NCBI RefSeq assembly: GCF_003987595.1 | Contig: NZ_NGJZ01000005.1 | Location: 1-64,000, forward strand | From: Vagococcus entomophilus | GTDB lineage: Bacteria; Bacillota; Bacilli; Lactobacillales; Vagococcaceae | Reading direction: 5' to 3' | DNA length: 64,000 bases | Shown: positions 53,609 to 64,000 of the stretch, one piece after another | Layout: each line of letters opens with the position of its first letter | Position numbering within the stretch: the stretch's first letter is position 1 | The notes under the pieces: generated by a model | The model's database searches: none | What the model was told of the DNA's origin: nothing | Seen by the model: only the letters and a program-made list of their open reading frames with translations | Position numbers and translations under genes: made by a program

Positions 53609-55830
53609 CTCAAGTCGAACCTACACCACAAGAAATCAAGGAAAAACAATTATATAAACAATGGGGATTAAGCACATTAGAATACCAACTGATTCAAAAA
53701 ATAATAGAGCGCTTGCCTAACTATACGGAAACAGGTTTGTTTTCTGTTATGTGGAGTGAGCATTGCTCCTATAAAAATTCAAAGCCAATACTGAAAAAGT
53801 TCCCAACAAATGGACCACAAGTTTTGCAAGGGCCAGGCGAAGGAGCGGGGATTGTAGACATAGGAGATGATTTGGCGGTTGTTTTTAAAGCTGAAAGTCA
53901 CAATCATCCTTCTGCAGTTGAACCGTATGAAGGTGCGGCAACAGGTGTTGGTGGGATTATTCGAGACATATTTAGTATGGGTGCGCGTCCCATTGCCTTA
54001 TTAGATTCTTTGCGCTTTGGCGAATTAACCACTGCTAGAACTAAGTACTTACTCGAAGAGATTGTGGCAGGGATTAGTGGTTATGGCAATTGTATTGGCA
54101 TCCCAACTGTAGGAGGAGAAGTTGCTTTTGATGCTTGTTATGAAGGAAATCCACTTGTGAATGCGATGTGTGTGGGCTTAATCGAACACAAAAATATTCA
54201 AAAGGGACAAGCTAAAGGTGTGGGAAATCATATTATGTATGTTGGAGCAAAAACGGGACGTGATGGAATCCACGGGGCAACATTCGCTTCAGAGGAATTT
54301 GATACGGAGGAAGAGCAAAAGCGCTCAGCGGTGCAGGTCGGGGATCCCTTTATGGAAAAATTATTACTCGAGGCTTGTTTGGAATTGATTGAAAAATATT
54401 CAGATGTGCTAGTGGGAATACAGGATATGGGCGCAGCAGGACTGGTGTCTTCTAGCGCTGAGATGGCATCAAAAGCCGGAAGCGGGTTGATTTTAAATTT
54501 GGATCACGTTCCTCAACGAGAGACAAATATGACACCTTATGAGATGATGCTATCTGAATCGCAAGAAAGAATGTTGATTTGTGTGAAACGAGGTTGTGAA
54601 GAGCGGGTCATTTCATTGTTCAAAAAGTATGAACTCGATGCAGTAACAATCGGAGAAGTAACAGATGATGGGCTGTATAGGTTGTATCACCAACAAAAAG
54701 AAGTTGCGAAGTTACCCGTAGATGCACTTGCGGAAGAGGCTCCCGTTTATTACAAAGAAAGTAAAGAACCAAAAAGAATCAAAGAATTTGCAGCGATGCC
54801 TCCATTTTATCCACAAATAACAGAGGCTACGACTATATTTTGTCAGTTGTTAGAACAACCTACCATCGCCTCGAAACGCTCAATATTTGAAACATATGAT
54901 AGTCAAGTTTTGACGAATACTGTTGTTGGACCGGGAAGTGATGCTGCTGTGATTAGAATCAAAGACACTGAAAAATCTTTAGCAATAACCACAGATTGTA
55001 ACGGTCGCTACTTATATTTGAATCCTAAAATTGGTGGTGGAATAGCTGTTTGTGAAGCGGCAAGAAATATCGTGGCAAGCGGAGGACAGCCACTTGCGAT
55101 TACGGATTGTTTGAATTTTGGATCGCCGGACAAACCAGAAGGATTTTGGGAATTATCTGAGGCTGCAACGGGAATTGCTCAAGCATGTGAACTGCTGGAA
55201 ACCCCAGTTATTTCTGGAAACGTTTCGCTTTACAATGAAACAAATGGGCAAGCTATTTATCCAACTCCGGTAATCGGAATGGTTGGACTCATCGAAAAGA
55301 CAAGCGACATTACCACACAAGAGTTTAAACATACAGGAGATTATCTCTATCTTTTAGGCGAAACGTATGCTGATTTTAGTGGTTCAGAGCTTCAAAAACT
55401 TTTACAAGGCACTATCTCTGGAACGCTAGAGCACGTAGATTTCAGCATAGAAAAGAAAAATCAAGAGTTGTGTTTACAAGCGATTCAATCAGGACTTGTT
55501 CAAAGCTGTCATGATTTATCAGAAGGAGGGTTAGCAATTGCGCTTGCTGAAGCAGCATTTCCTAATGAATATGGTGTCGAGATAACAGTTGATTTTCCTT
55601 GTAGTTACCTTTTTTCTGAAACTCAGTCACGCTTTTTATTTTCAATCGCTCCTGATAAAAAAGCAGCATTTGAAAGAGTCCTTGAAAATAAAGCGGTTTT
55701 CTTAGGAAAAGTGACCGATAATCAAATCTTGCATATGCAGGCTACAGATGGAGAAATCTGTGCCGAAACAGGAACGTGCAAGAAATTATGGGAGGAAGCT
55801 ATCACATGTCTTATGAAGTCAAAAGCCTAA
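53605..55830 (+). CDS. purL: FGAM synthase, large subunit PurL (small form)
   Basis: PurL is the ATP-dependent FGAM synthase of the Gram-positive three-subunit type. Its 741 residues fit this form, unlike the roughly 1300-residue fused enzyme. Motifs are [38 protein letters not shown] and [15 protein letters not shown], with the second half repeating the AIRS-like fold ([12 protein letters not shown]). The purF start lies within its last 25 nt. Confidence 0.97.
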   Translation: MTQVEPTPQEIKEKQLYKQWGLSTLEYQLIQKIIERLPNYTETGLFSVMWSEHCSYKNSKPILKKFPTNGPQVLQGPGEGAGIVDIGDDLAVVFKAESHNHPSAVEPYEGAATGVGGIIRDIFSMGARPIALLDSLRFGELTTARTKYLLEEIVAGISGYGNCIGIPTVGGEVAFDACYEGNPLVNAMCVGLIEHKNIQKGQAKGVGNHIMYVGAKTGRDGIHGATFASEEFDTEEEQKRSAVQVGDPFMEKLLLEACLELIEKYSDVLVGIQDMGAAGLVSSSAEMASKAGSGLILNLDHVPQRETNMTPYEMMLSESQERMLICVKRGCEERVISLFKKYELDAVTIGEVTDDGLYRLYHQQKEVAKLPVDALAEEAPVYYKESKEPKRIKEFAAMPPFYPQITEATTIFCQLLEQPTIASKRSIFETYDSQVLTNTVVGPGSDAAVIRIKDTEKSLAITTDCNGRYLYLNPKIGGGIAVCEAARNIVASGGQPLAITDCLNFGSPDKPEGFWELSEAATGIAQACELLETPVISGNVSLYNETNGQAIYPTPVIGMVGLIEKTSDITTQEFKHTGDYLYLLGETYADFSGSELQKLLQGTISGTLEHVDFSIEKKNQELCLQAIQSGLVQSCHDLSEGGLAIALAEAAFPNEYGVEITVDFPCSYLFSETQSRFLFSIAPDKKAAFERVLENKAVFLGKVTDNQILHMQATDGEICAETGTCKKLWEEAITCLMKSKA

Positions 55831-57287
55831 ATGAAGAATGTGGCGTATTTGGGGTATATGGTCATAAAGAGGCGGCACAAGTAACTTATTATGGGTTACA
55901 CAGCTTGCAACATAGAGGCCAAGAAGGGGCTGGAATTGTATCATGTCATCAAGGAAAACTACTAGGACATCGAGATTTGGGCTTGCTTTCAGAAGTATTT
56001 AAAGAGGAAAAAAAGCTACAAAGATTGCAAGGGAGCGCTGCTATTGGTCACGTGAGGTATGCAACTGCAGGAAATGGCAGTGTCGATAATATTCAGCCTT
56101 TTCTATTTAAATTTTATGATACAGAAGTTGCGCTAGCCCATAATGGCAATTTGACGAATGCCAAAACTTTGAGGGGGGAATTAGAAAAATCCGGGGCTAT
56201 TTTCCATTCAAATTCAGACACAGAAATTTTGATGCATTTAATCCGAAAAAGTCAGAAAGAAGATGTTGTTGATAAAGTCAAAGAAAGCTTACAACAAATT
56301 GAGGGTGGCTTTGCTTATTTGCTTTTAGATAAAAATCAGATGATTGCAGCCCTTGACCCGTATGCTTTTCGGCCACTATCGATTGGACAAATGAAGAATG
56401 GTGCGACTGTGATTGCCAGCGAAACTTGTGCATTGGATGTCGTTGGGGCAACGTTTATAAGAGATGTTAAACCAGGTGAGTTAGTCATTGTAAATGATGA
56501 AGGATATCATATTGAAAAGTATACGGAACAAACTACTCCGGCTATCTGTGCAATGGAATATATTTACTTCGCCCGTCCCGATTCTAATATTGCAGGGGTC
56601 AATGTCCATCGAGCACGAAAAACAATGGGAAAAAAATTAGCATTGGAATGTCCTGTTGAGGCAGATATGGTAGTTGGAGTCCCGAACTCTTCGTTGTCAG
56701 CAGCAAGTGGTTACGCAGAGCAAAGTGGAATTCCTTACGAGATGGGGCTGGTAAAAAATCAGTATATTGCTAGAACCTTTATCCAGCCCACTCAAGAGTT
56801 AAGAGAACAGGGCGTACGCATGAAACTCTCCGCCGTACGCGGCGTTGTCGAGGGCAAAAAAGTAATTATGGTGGATGATTCTATCGTCCGTGGAACGACG
56901 AGCAAGCGGATTGTCCGCTTATTAAGAGAAGCAGGGGCAAAAGAAGTCCATGTTCGTATTTCCTCGCCTCCACTAAAATACCCTTGTTTTTACGGAATTG
57001 ATATTCAAACTAGAGAAGAACTGATTGCATCTCGGCAGACAGTTTCACAGATGTGTGAGACGATTGAGGCGGACTCTTTAGGTTTTTTAAGCGAGGATGG
57101 ACTAATTGAAGCGATTGGCTTGAAGTTTGATGCCCCTTATACAGGCTTATGCATGGCTTACTTTAATGGGGACTATCCGACACCATTATTTGACTACGAA
57201 AAAGAGTATGTTGCTTCTTTGAAAGCCTATCCTGATGTAATAAACACTAACGGATTAATAGCAACTTATAAAGGAGAGCGAAGCTAA
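55806..57287 (+). CDS. purF: Glutamine PRPP amidotransferase
   Basis: PurF makes phosphoribosylamine, the committed purine step. The 493-residue protein has a short propeptide ending in Glu-Glu before Cys12 ([13 protein letters not shown]), the same arrangement as Bacillus PurF, where it is cleaved to expose the nucleophile. The PRPP loop is [16 protein letters not shown]. Several Cys in the positions of the Bacillus 4Fe-4S ligands suggest the cluster form. The ATG at 55806 has GGAGG 10 nt upstream, inside purL. Overlap with purM is TAATG. Confidence 0.96.
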   Translation: MSYEVKSLNEECGVFGVYGHKEAAQVTYYGLHSLQHRGQEGAGIVSCHQGKLLGHRDLGLLSEVFKEEKKLQRLQGSAAIGHVRYATAGNGSVDNIQPFLFKFYDTEVALAHNGNLTNAKTLRGELEKSGAIFHSNSDTEILMHLIRKSQKEDVVDKVKESLQQIEGGFAYLLLDKNQMIAALDPYAFRPLSIGQMKNGATVIASETCALDVVGATFIRDVKPGELVIVNDEGYHIEKYTEQTTPAICAMEYIYFARPDSNIAGVNVHRARKTMGKKLALECPVEADMVVGVPNSSLSAASGYAEQSGIPYEMGLVKNQYIARTFIQPTQELREQGVRMKLSAVRGVVEGKKVIMVDDSIVRGTTSKRIVRLLREAGAKEVHVRISSPPLKYPCFYGIDIQTREELIASRQTVSQMCETIEADSLGFLSEDGLIEAIGLKFDAPYTGLCMAYFNGDYPTPLFDYEKEYVASLKAYPDVINTNGLIATYKGERS

Positions 57288-58336
57288 TGGAAAATGCGTA
57301 TACCAAAGCTGGGGTTGATGTAAAGGCTGGATACGAGGTTGTATCACGGATTAAAAAGCATGTACAAAAAACTCAACGATTGGGAACGATGGGCACACTT
57401 GGTGGCTTTGGTGGATGTTTTGACTTGAGCCAGCTTCATCTAAAAGAACCGGTGTTGGTTTCGGGGACAGATGGTGTGGGAACCAAGTTATTACTTGCCA
57501 TGAAAGCCAAAAAGCACGATACAATTGGGATTGATTGTGTGGCAATGTGTGTCAATGATATCGTCGCTCAAGGAGCACTTCCGTTGTATTTTTTGGATTA
57601 TATTGCTACGGGGAAAAATGATCCCGTATTGCTTGAACAAGTAGTTGCTGGAGTTGCCAAGGGATGTATGGCCTCTGATGCCGCGTTAATCGGAGGAGAA
57701 ACAGCAGAAATGCCTGGTCTATATCAAGGAAACGAATATGATCTGGCAGGTTTTGCAGTAGGGGCTGCTGAAAAAAAAGACTTAGTGACGGGAGAAACAA
57801 TCGCAAGTGGGGATTGTTTAATTGGTTTACCGTCCAGTGGTATCCATTCAAATGGGTATTCACTAGTCCGAAAGATCTTTTTTGAGGAGCAAGGTTTTTC
57901 AGGAGCGGAAACATTCGAGAAACTTGCAAACAAACCGCTAATGGAAGAACTCTTAACTCCAACTAAAATTTATGTTTCCGCTTTGAAACCTTTACTAGAG
58001 AAACACTTAATTAAAGGAATGGCACACATAACGGGTGGTGGATTTGTTGAGAATATTCCACGGATGTTACCTGAAGGTCTGATAACAGAGCTAGTCCCTA
58101 ATAGTTGGCCAATTTTACCTATTTTTGAGTTGCTTCAAACGTATGGACATCTTGAAGCAAAAGAGATGTATGAAATTTTTAATATGGGAATCGGTATGGT
58201 GTTAGCTGTAGCACCAGATCATGTACAACTTGTGCAAGAGATACTGGAATGTTGTCATGAAGAGAGCTACCTTATCGGAAAGGTACGAGCTGGCGAAGGA
58301 GATCGGGTGAATTGGAAAATGAAAGAGCATGCATAA
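57287..58336 (+). CDS. purM: AIR synthetase
   Basis: PurM cyclises FGAM to AIR with ATP. The 349-residue protein has the signatures [41 protein letters not shown] and [17 protein letters not shown]. The start overlaps the purF stop. Its last 25 nt overlap the predicted purN start. Confidence 0.97.
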   Translation: MENAYTKAGVDVKAGYEVVSRIKKHVQKTQRLGTMGTLGGFGGCFDLSQLHLKEPVLVSGTDGVGTKLLLAMKAKKHDTIGIDCVAMCVNDIVAQGALPLYFLDYIATGKNDPVLLEQVVAGVAKGCMASDAALIGGETAEMPGLYQGNEYDLAGFAVGAAEKKDLVTGETIASGDCLIGLPSSGIHSNGYSLVRKIFFEEQGFSGAETFEKLANKPLMEELLTPTKIYVSALKPLLEKHLIKGMAHITGGGFVENIPRMLPEGLITELVPNSWPILPIFELLQTYGHLEAKEMYEIFNMGIGMVLAVAPDHVQLVQEILECCHEESYLIGKVRAGEGDRVNWKMKEHA

Positions 58337-58920
58337 AGGTGGCCGTCTTTGCGTCAGGCAATGGCGGAAATTTTGAACAACTAGTCCTAAAAGTACATCA
58401 TAATCCCCAAGTTGCTGCGAAAATTTGTTTTGTCCTTACAGATCAAGCCGATGCTTTTGTACTTGAGAGGGCCAAAAGACAGGGGATAACGGGCATCTTT
58501 TGTGAACCAAAAGCTTTTCAAAGCAAAGCACTGTATGAAGCAGAGATTTTATCCTATTTAAAAAAATACGGAGTAGAATTAATTTTACTAGCAGGCTATA
58601 TGAGAATCATTGGACCTACTCTCTTACAAGAGTATCAAGGGAAAATTTTAAACATTCATCCTTCACTACTGCCACAGTTTCCCGGTAAACAGGGGGTTAA
58701 GGATGCTTTTGAAGCTGGTGTTTGTCAAACCGGTGTTACCGTTCATTTAGTGGACGAAGGAGTGGATACAGGTCCTATTTTAGCGCAGGAATCTGTTTCG
58801 ATTGTACCAGGTGAATCCATTGAGAAACTGGAACAAAAGATTCATCAAGTAGAGCATGAGCTTTACCCTAAAACTGTGCTAGAATTAATAACAAAAATGA
58901 AAGGAAACAATCCAAAATGA
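58312..58920 (+). CDS. purN: GAR formyltransferase
   Basis: PurN transfers formyl from 10-formyl-THF to GAR. The 202-residue protein has [16 protein letters not shown], the catalytic region [15 protein letters not shown]...[14 protein letters not shown] and the Asp in [14 protein letters not shown]. The start is taken as TTG at 58312 with AAGGAG 10 nt upstream, which gives an extra 8 residues before the fold and an overlap with purM. No ATG fits. The stop overlaps purH (ATGA). Confidence 0.92.
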   Translation: MENERACIKVAVFASGNGGNFEQLVLKVHHNPQVAAKICFVLTDQADAFVLERAKRQGITGIFCEPKAFQSKALYEAEILSYLKKYGVELILLAGYMRIIGPTLLQEYQGKILNIHPSLLPQFPGKQGVKDAFEAGVCQTGVTVHLVDEGVDTGPILAQESVSIVPGESIEKLEQKIHQVEHELYPKTVLELITKMKGNNPK

Positions 58921-60458
58921 CAAAGAGAAAAGCATTGATTAGTGTTTCAGATAAAACGGGATTAATCGAATTTGCCAAGACTTTATGCGAGTTAGATATT
59001 GAAATTGTTTCAACAGGAGGCACTAAGCAGTATTTAGAAGAATCGGGAATTAAAACGACTGCGGTTGAGTCTATTACAGGTTTTTCTGAAATGATGGACG
59101 GCAGAGTTAAAACGCTGCATCCAGCTATCCACGGTGCGTTATTAGCTAGAAGAGACAAGGCAGCGCATCTCAACGATTTGCAAGCGCATAATATTCAATT
59201 GATTGATTTTGTCTGTGTCAATCTTTACCCCTTTAAGCAGACAATTTTAAAAGAAGGAGTTGGCTTAGAAGAGGCCATTGAAAATATTGATATTGGTGGA
59301 CCTAGTATGTTGCGTAGCGCAGCTAAAAATTATGCTTCTGTTACAGTAATTGTCGATCCCAATGATTATCCTATTGTAGCGAAAGAGCTTTTAGAGAATC
59401 AGCAAACCACACTCGAAACTCGAGCAAAACTTGGGGCAAAAGTTTTTCGCCATACAGCAGCATATGATGCGGTTATTGCGAATTACTTAACTCATAACGT
59501 AGCAGAAAAAAATCCAGAGCTGCTAGTACTTCCGTATGAACGTAAACAGGTGTTAAGATACGGAGAAAATAGCCATCAACAAGCAACTTTTTATAAAAAT
59601 GTGTTACCAGATAGTTACTCAATTGCTTGCTGTAAACAGTTACATGGAAAGGAATTATCTTACAATAATATCCGTGACGCGGACGCAGCAATTCGCATTG
59701 TCAGAGAATTTGTAGAGCCAACAGTTGTGGCACTTAAACATATGAATCCTTGTGGAATTGGAACAGGAGCAACCATTTTCGAGGCCTATATACAGGCGTA
59801 TACCGCCGATCCAGTTTCCATTTTTGGTGGAATTGTTGTGTGCAATCGGACCGTTGACTTGCCAACTGCAAAAAAAATGCACGCGTTGTTTTTGGAGATT
59901 ATTATCGCACCAGATTACACAGCTGAAGCATTGGCTTGTTTAGAGCAGAAAAAAAATGTTCGGATACTCAAGTTAGATTTTTCCCAGGACAAACAAGCAA
60001 TCGAAACGGAAAAAACAGGGGTTCTAGGTGGCATGTTGGTGCAAGAACAAGACAGCTTGGTGGAAGAGGTAGATCAGTGGGTCTGCGTAACCAAAAGGAA
60101 GCCGACTAAAGAAGAACAACAAGCACTTGTATTTGCCTATAAAGCAGTAAAATATGTTAAAAGCAATGCTATTGTTGTCACAAATGCTACGCAAACACTG
60201 GGGATAGGGGCAGGTCAAATGAACCGAGTTGGATCAGTCAAAATTGCACTCGAGCAAGCAAAAGATAACTTGATAGGGGCGGTCCTTGCAAGTGATGCTT
60301 TTTTTCCGATGAGTGATAGTGTGGAGTATGCAGCTTTAAAAGGAATTCGAGCGATTATTCAACCAGGTGGCAGTATTCGTGATCAAGAATCAATTGAGAT
60401 GGCAGATAAATATGGTGTCACAATGCTATTTACTAATGTACGACATTTTAGACACTAA
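58917..60458 (+). CDS. purH: Bifunctional AICAR formyltransferase/IMP cyclohydrolase
   Basis: PurH carries out the last two steps to IMP. The 513-residue protein has an N-terminal MGS-like cyclohydrolase domain (to about 195, [44 protein letters not shown]). The AICAR transformylase domain follows ([40 protein letters not shown]). It also receives AICAR released by HisF. It is coupled to purN. Confidence 0.97.
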   Translation: MTKRKALISVSDKTGLIEFAKTLCELDIEIVSTGGTKQYLEESGIKTTAVESITGFSEMMDGRVKTLHPAIHGALLARRDKAAHLNDLQAHNIQLIDFVCVNLYPFKQTILKEGVGLEEAIENIDIGGPSMLRSAAKNYASVTVIVDPNDYPIVAKELLENQQTTLETRAKLGAKVFRHTAAYDAVIANYLTHNVAEKNPELLVLPYERKQVLRYGENSHQQATFYKNVLPDSYSIACCKQLHGKELSYNNIRDADAAIRIVREFVEPTVVALKHMNPCGIGTGATIFEAYIQAYTADPVSIFGGIVVCNRTVDLPTAKKMHALFLEIIIAPDYTAEALACLEQKKNVRILKLDFSQDKQAIETEKTGVLGGMLVQEQDSLVEEVDQWVCVTKRKPTKEEQQALVFAYKAVKYVKSNAIVVTNATQTLGIGAGQMNRVGSVKIALEQAKDNLIGAVLASDAFFPMSDSVEYAALKGIRAIIQPGGSIRDQESIEMADKYGVTMLFTNVRHFRH

Positions 60459-60484
60459 GAATTTTTAAGTGAGGAGAAAGTAAA

Positions 60485-61801
60485 ATGAAGATACTAGTCA
60501 TTGGTAGTGGTGGCAGAGAACATGTTCTTGCAAAGAAATTTTTAGAAAGTCCCCGTGTGGCAAAAGTATATTGTGCGCCGGGAAATCCTGGTATGGTAAG
60601 AGACGGAATTCAACTAGTTGATATAAATGAAAGTCAGCAAGAGTTGTTGGTTGAATTTGCGAAAAAAGAAAAACTTGATTTTACTTTTGTGGGTCCCGAG
60701 CTGCCTTTATTTGAAGGAATTGTCGATGTTTTTCAGCAAGCTGGTTTAAAAGTGTATGGGCCTAACAAGGCAGCGGCAATCATTGAAGGATCGAAAATTT
60801 TCAGTAAGTACTTGTTAAAAAAATATGCAATCCCTACAGCAGACTACTGGGCCTTCTCTGATTTTGAAGAGGCAGTTTCCTTTATTGGCCAGAAAAATCA
60901 GTTTCCTATTGTCATCAAGGCTGATGGTTTAGCAGCAGGCAAAGGGGTTGTTATTGCTGAAAGCTATGAAGAGGCGTGCTTTGCCTTAAAAGAGATGTTG
61001 ATCGATGAAAAGTTTGGAAAAAGCGGGATGAAAGTGGTCATAGAGGAATTTTTAGTTGGCGAAGAATTTTCTTTACTTGCATTTGTTCGAGGCGAAGAAG
61101 TATATCCGATGGTGATTGCTCAAGACCATAAACGTGCTTATGAAGGAGACAAGGGACCCAATACAGGAGGAATGGGCGCCTACTCGCCTGTACCCCACAT
61201 CAAAAAACAAGTCATAGAAGAGGCCGTGGAGCACATTGTGAAGCCTACTGCCCGTGCAATGGTTCGTGAAGGTCGCAGTTTTTCTGGAATTTTATATGCG
61301 GGATTAATCTTGACGAGTAATGGACCTAAAGTGATTGAATTTAACGCACGGTTTGGAGACCCTGAGACGCAGGTGATTTTACCACGGTTAAAAAGCGACT
61401 TTGCCACCGTGATCTATGAACTGCTCACAGATCAACAACCCATTATTGAATGGGAGCAAGAGCGATTTCACATAGGAGTAGTGGTAGCGGCTAAAGGCTA
61501 TCCTCAGAGATATGAGAAAGATTTTTTAATTCCTGAGTTGGAGTGGCAGCCAGATGAGAATGTCTATTATGCAGGGGTTAGTAGTGATACGTTGGGCTTA
61601 GTAGCAAATGGCGGCAGATTATTCTTAGTGGAAGTTTCCGGAAAAACATTGAAAGAAGCACAAACTCGTGTATATAATAGTCTCACAAAGCTTGATCATA
61701 AGTTTATGTTTTACCGAACTGATATCGGGGACAGAGCATTGAGCTACTATAAACATACAGGTTGTGATAAAGATGGTAAGGAAAAATACAGCGGAAATTA
61801 A
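60485..61801 (+). CDS. purD: GAR synthetase with short C-terminal extension
   Basis: PurD joins phosphoribosylamine and glycine with ATP. The 438-residue ATP-grasp protein has MKILVIGSGGREHVLA, the ATP loop FPIVIKADGLAAGKGV and NARFGDPETQVILPRL. The family usually ends soon after FYRTDIG.RAL, which here is at about residue 419. Nineteen further residues, including SYYKHTGCDKDGKEK, are encoded by sequence that overlaps the start of the next gene. GAGGAGA precedes the ATG. Confidence 0.95.
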   Translation: MKILVIGSGGREHVLAKKFLESPRVAKVYCAPGNPGMVRDGIQLVDINESQQELLVEFAKKEKLDFTFVGPELPLFEGIVDVFQQAGLKVYGPNKAAAIIEGSKIFSKYLLKKYAIPTADYWAFSDFEEAVSFIGQKNQFPIVIKADGLAAGKGVVIAESYEEACFALKEMLIDEKFGKSGMKVVIEEFLVGEEFSLLAFVRGEEVYPMVIAQDHKRAYEGDKGPNTGGMGAYSPVPHIKKQVIEEAVEHIVKPTARAMVREGRSFSGILYAGLILTSNGPKVIEFNARFGDPETQVILPRLKSDFATVIYELLTDQQPIIEWEQERFHIGVVVAAKGYPQRYEKDFLIPELEWQPDENVYYAGVSSDTLGLVANGGRLFLVEVSGKTLKEAQTRVYNSLTKLDHKFMFYRTDIGDRALSYYKHTGCDKDGKEKYSGN

Positions 61802-62420
61802 AGCTTATGACTATATTCGAGATAAGATTATTTCTGGTGAATGGCCTCCTATGAAAAAGATAGTCGAACAAGAAATTTCTGATACGCTTAAGATTAGTCG
61901 CTCTCCTATACGCAGTGCAATCCATCAGCTAGTGGACGAAAAGTATTTGAAAAATGTTCCCTACAAAGGAGCGCTTGTTGCACAGAGAAAACTGACCAAG
62001 AAAGAGTATGTGGACCGGTTACAAGTAGTGGAGCTCCTGATTGGCAATTATATTTTTCAAGTGGAATCCAAGTATTATGTATTGCCTTATGACTATTTAT
62101 ATGACATCGTTGCTCAATTAGAACAAGAATGGCAGACGACAAGAAACAATGACATGCTGGTACGCTTAGAAAAGTTATTTGCCAAATATTTTTTTAAGAG
62201 TAATCCGAATCACTATTATTATACGTTAGCGTTACAGCTAGTATCGGAAGTACTAGAGATTGAGTTCAGAGATAAGTTTGGAGAAATTTTCTTTCATAAG
62301 ATTTTGATTTCTAGTCTGAGAAGTGTCCTTACTTTTTGTAAAAAGCAAGAATATGCCGAGGCCAGAAAAGAAGTAAGAATTATGATGAACAATATTATGC
62401 TTGAGATTGTAGAGTATTGA
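61764..62420 (+). CDS. GntR family transcriptional regulator
   Basis: A 218-residue regulator. The N-terminal winged HTH is clear (AYDYIRDKIISGEWPPMKKIVEQEISDTLKISRSPIRSAIHQLVDEKYL). The C-terminal 140 residues are all-helical and placed like an FCD ligand domain. However, I do not see its conserved Asp/His metal-binding pattern, so the ligand type is unknown. The start is GTG at 61764 or ATG at 61773, both inside purD by about 30-38 nt, with no strong ribosome site. It may be translated by coupling to purD, which suggests a possible tie to purine or to the ABC transporter downstream. Confidence 0.8.
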   Translation: MIKMVRKNTAEIKAYDYIRDKIISGEWPPMKKIVEQEISDTLKISRSPIRSAIHQLVDEKYLKNVPYKGALVAQRKLTKKEYVDRLQVVELLIGNYIFQVESKYYVLPYDYLYDIVAQLEQEWQTTRNNDMLVRLEKLFAKYFFKSNPNHYYYTLALQLVSEVLEIEFRDKFGEIFFHKILISSLRSVLTFCKKQEYAEARKEVRIMMNNIMLEIVEY

Positions 62421-62421
62421 C

Positions 62422-62450
62422 AAGGAGTAATAATTTATACTCCTTTTTTT
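62422..62450 (+). terminator. Terminator after the GntR gene
   Basis: The stem AAGGAGTA/TACTCCTT with an 8-nt loop is followed by a T run. It ends the second purine unit. Confidence 0.85.
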
Positions 62451-62462
62451 GTTTTTATCATG

Positions 62463-62468
62463 TATAAT
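62463..62468 (+). promoter_or_regulatory. -10 box ahead of the ABC transporter
   Basis: A perfect TATAAT (62463-62468) lies 37 nt before the ABC ATPase ATG. The -35 region is T-rich with no good match. Confidence 0.4.
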
Positions 62469-62504
62469 GAAAGAGAAGTTAGATTAAATTGAAGGAGTCT
62501 ATTA

Positions 62505-63380
62505 ATGGAAGCGAAAATTAAAGTTGAACACTTGAATATGAAGTACAAGCAACAAGAAGTTTTAGCAATTGACGAGTTATCATTTGATTCAGGAATTTCA
62601 TATGGAATTGTGGGGCATAATGGTGCAGGGAAAACGACCTTATTTAAATGTATGACCAACATTATTCCAACCTATACTGGAACGATTACCCTGGAAGGGC
62701 AAAACATTAGAGAACATAATGAAATGTTACTTAAAGTCGGCATCGTTTTAGATGGTATGTCTGTTTATAAAAATCGTACTGGATGGTTTAATATCCAATA
62801 CTTTTCAGGTTTAAGAGGCAATGTTGATGAGAAAAAAGCAGAGAAATTAGCACAAGATTTAGAGCTCGAAGGAGTACTTGATAAAAAAGTATCGACTTAT
62901 TCTTACGGTATGCAAAAGAAATTGATTCTCTTGATTGCGTTGATGCATACACCTGAGATTTTAATTTTAGATGAACCGTTTAGAGGGCTAGATATTGATA
63001 GTGTCAGTTGGTTCAAAAAATATTTGAAATCTTTGATTAAGAATGGCTTAACGCTAATTATATCTAGTCATGTTCAAAATGACCTTGAAACTTTATGTGA
63101 CGAAGTATATGTGATTGATCAAGGAAAACTTATCAATCATATCAATCTTAACGAAGAAAAGCAAAAAATGGTACGTGTGATTAGTACTTCGAACAATGCT
63201 CGTTTGGCAGAATTATTAGACCAAGCAAATTATTACTATAGTGAGACTGATGAGGATGACTCATTAAAAATTGATATTTCTGATGAGCGCTGGACTGCAA
63301 TCCGTGAAGCGTTACAAGAAGAAAAAATTGAAATTTATGAACTATCAAAAGTAAAAGTTTTAGAAGATAAGTTAAATTAG
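62505..63380 (+). CDS. ABC transporter ATP-binding protein
   Basis: A 291-residue ABC ATPase of the ABC-2 exporter type. Walker A is GIVGHNGAGKTTLF, the signature is YSYGMQKKLILLIAL (YSYGM in place of LSGGQ, common in such exporters), Walker B is ILILDEPFRGLD and the H-loop is SSHVQND. A 75-residue C-terminal tail follows, as in bacitracin or Na+-type exporters. AAGGAGT precedes the ATG. Its substrate is unknown. It pairs with the membrane protein 13 nt downstream. Confidence 0.9.
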   Translation: MEAKIKVEHLNMKYKQQEVLAIDELSFDSGISYGIVGHNGAGKTTLFKCMTNIIPTYTGTITLEGQNIREHNEMLLKVGIVLDGMSVYKNRTGWFNIQYFSGLRGNVDEKKAEKLAQDLELEGVLDKKVSTYSYGMQKKLILLIALMHTPEILILDEPFRGLDIDSVSWFKKYLKSLIKNGLTLIISSHVQNDLETLCDEVYVIDQGKLINHINLNEEKQKMVRVISTSNNARLAELLDQANYYYSETDEDDSLKIDISDERWTAIREALQEEKIEIYELSKVKVLEDKLN

Positions 63381-63393
63381 AAGGAGTAAAAAA

Positions 63394-64000
63394 ATGACAG
63401 GAAAACAAATTTTTAAAATGGAAATGTTTAAATTTATGAAAGAAAAAAGTTATATGATTACTGCGGCAATTCTAGCTGTTCTAAACATTATTGTAACGTT
63501 ATTCATCATGTACATAGTCAATGGTTTTACAACGGATACAAATGGTATCCCAAGCGCATTTGCTTCAATGATGGTATTTGTAACGATTTTTGTGCTTTTT
63601 GCGAACTGGTTATTTTTGTTTCTTTATCCATTTCACATCATATCTGTGGATTATAAAAATAATGTCATGGCGATGTTGGTTGCCTCAGGTGTGAATCGGA
63701 CAAAACTATTCTTTTCAAAGATTGGGGCAGTGATTATCTGTACAGTATTGTTAAGTATTGCCATTACGATTATTCCTGTACTCATTATTTTTATCGATAT
63801 CACAACAAAAGTGGGCGTTCAGCAGTTTATTGATGGAGTATCTTCGATTTTCTCTGGGCTGCAATCAATTGATGGCTTTTCTTTGATTGTTATGATGATC
63901 TTTTCTTATTTAGCAAGCCTTATGACTATTACGGCATCTGCTATTTTGGTTAAAGGGAGTAATAAAACTGTTTCGCTGTTTATTGGATTTTCGATTTTGA
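63394..64000 (+). CDS. ABC-2 type permease, truncated by window edge
   Basis: The frame from the ATG at 63394 (AAGGAG upstream) stays open for about 202 codons to the window end. It starts MTGKQIFKMEMFKFMKEKSYMIT, then has hydrophobic helices at about 22-42, 60-85, 105-135 and 165-190, with a short amphipathic stretch YKNNVMAMLVASGVNRTKLFFSK between helices. This is the layout of ABC-2 permeases that partner the upstream ATPase. Its 3' end is not in the window. Confidence 0.85.
   Translation, partial: MTGKQIFKMEMFKFMKEKSYMITAAILAVLNIIVTLFIMYIVNGFTTDTNGIPSAFASMMVFVTIFVLFANWLFLFLYPFHIISVDYKNNVMAMLVASGVNRTKLFFSKIGAVIICTVLLSIAITIIPVLIIFIDITTKVGVQQFIDGVSSIFSGLQSIDGFSLIVMMIFSYLASLMTITASAILVKGSNKTVSLFIGFSIL

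Overview
The window is an AT-rich chromosomal segment from a low-GC Gram-positive bacterium. It is most like the Lactobacillales, and Enterococcaceae or a close relative is my best guess. The support is a 5S rRNA followed by tRNA-Asn, a tmRNA tag reading AKNENNTFALAA (very close to the enterococcal tags as I remember them), hairpin terminators with a GGGACA...TGTCCC core, many TTG/GTG starts behind strong AGGAGG sites, LiaFSR, DapF in its long form, and a ylaN-ftsW-pycA-ylb gene order shared with Bacillus. I cannot name the species. No prophage, insertion sequence, transposase or CRISPR array is visible. This is core chromosome with a few accessory-looking patches.

Layout. 1-413: end of an rRNA operon (5S, tRNA-Asn) and a separately promoted tRNA-Thr. 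808-3245: a membrane acyltransferase and aminopeptidase C. 3274-12274: a T-box leader whose specifier reads as a His codon, then hisZGDBHAFIE in a tightly overlapping operon, followed by a permease, ATPase and lipoprotein of a polar amino acid ABC transporter, closed by a strong terminator. 12306-17981: mltG, greA, liaFSR, a KtrA-type K+ channel regulator and a HesB-like protein. 18033-19865 (minus strand): a D-2-hydroxyacid dehydrogenase and a DUF1189 membrane protein. 20017-31154: sodA, dapF, then ylaN, ftsW, pyruvate carboxylase, ylbC/F/G, rsmD, coaD and a Lon-like PDZ protease. 31181-34560 (minus strand): S20, an iron/cobalt-type P1B ATPase with a strong Fur-box match upstream, and uppP.

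34762-47973: mixed metabolic and envelope genes. These are a PTS IIA domain, a histidine phosphatase, an MBL hydrolase, a tyrosine phosphatase, the ssrA tmRNA, an Rgg/PlcR-like regulator, nagA, a membrane-anchored nuclease with a small unknown partner, two divergent FUSC-type membrane proteins with a YkyA lipoprotein, a NUDIX hydrolase, and an operon with a VanY-type carboxypeptidase and a glucosaminidase. 48164-61801: xpt, then a complete de novo purine set in two transcription units, purEKB and purCSQLFMNHD. purCSQLFMNHD converts PRPP to IMP together with purEK and purB. A GntR-type regulator overlaps the end of purD, and an ABC transporter runs off the right edge.

The clearest regulatory stories readable from sequence are His-tRNA sensing of both synthesis and probable uptake of histidine, Fur/PerR-type control of a metal-efflux pump, and purine control at purC. 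I found no convincing new multi-gene defence or toxin system. The most open items are the nuclease/unknown-protein pair (41009-42095), the FUSC/YkyA divergon, the xpt leader with its paired direct repeats, and the purD-gntR overlap.
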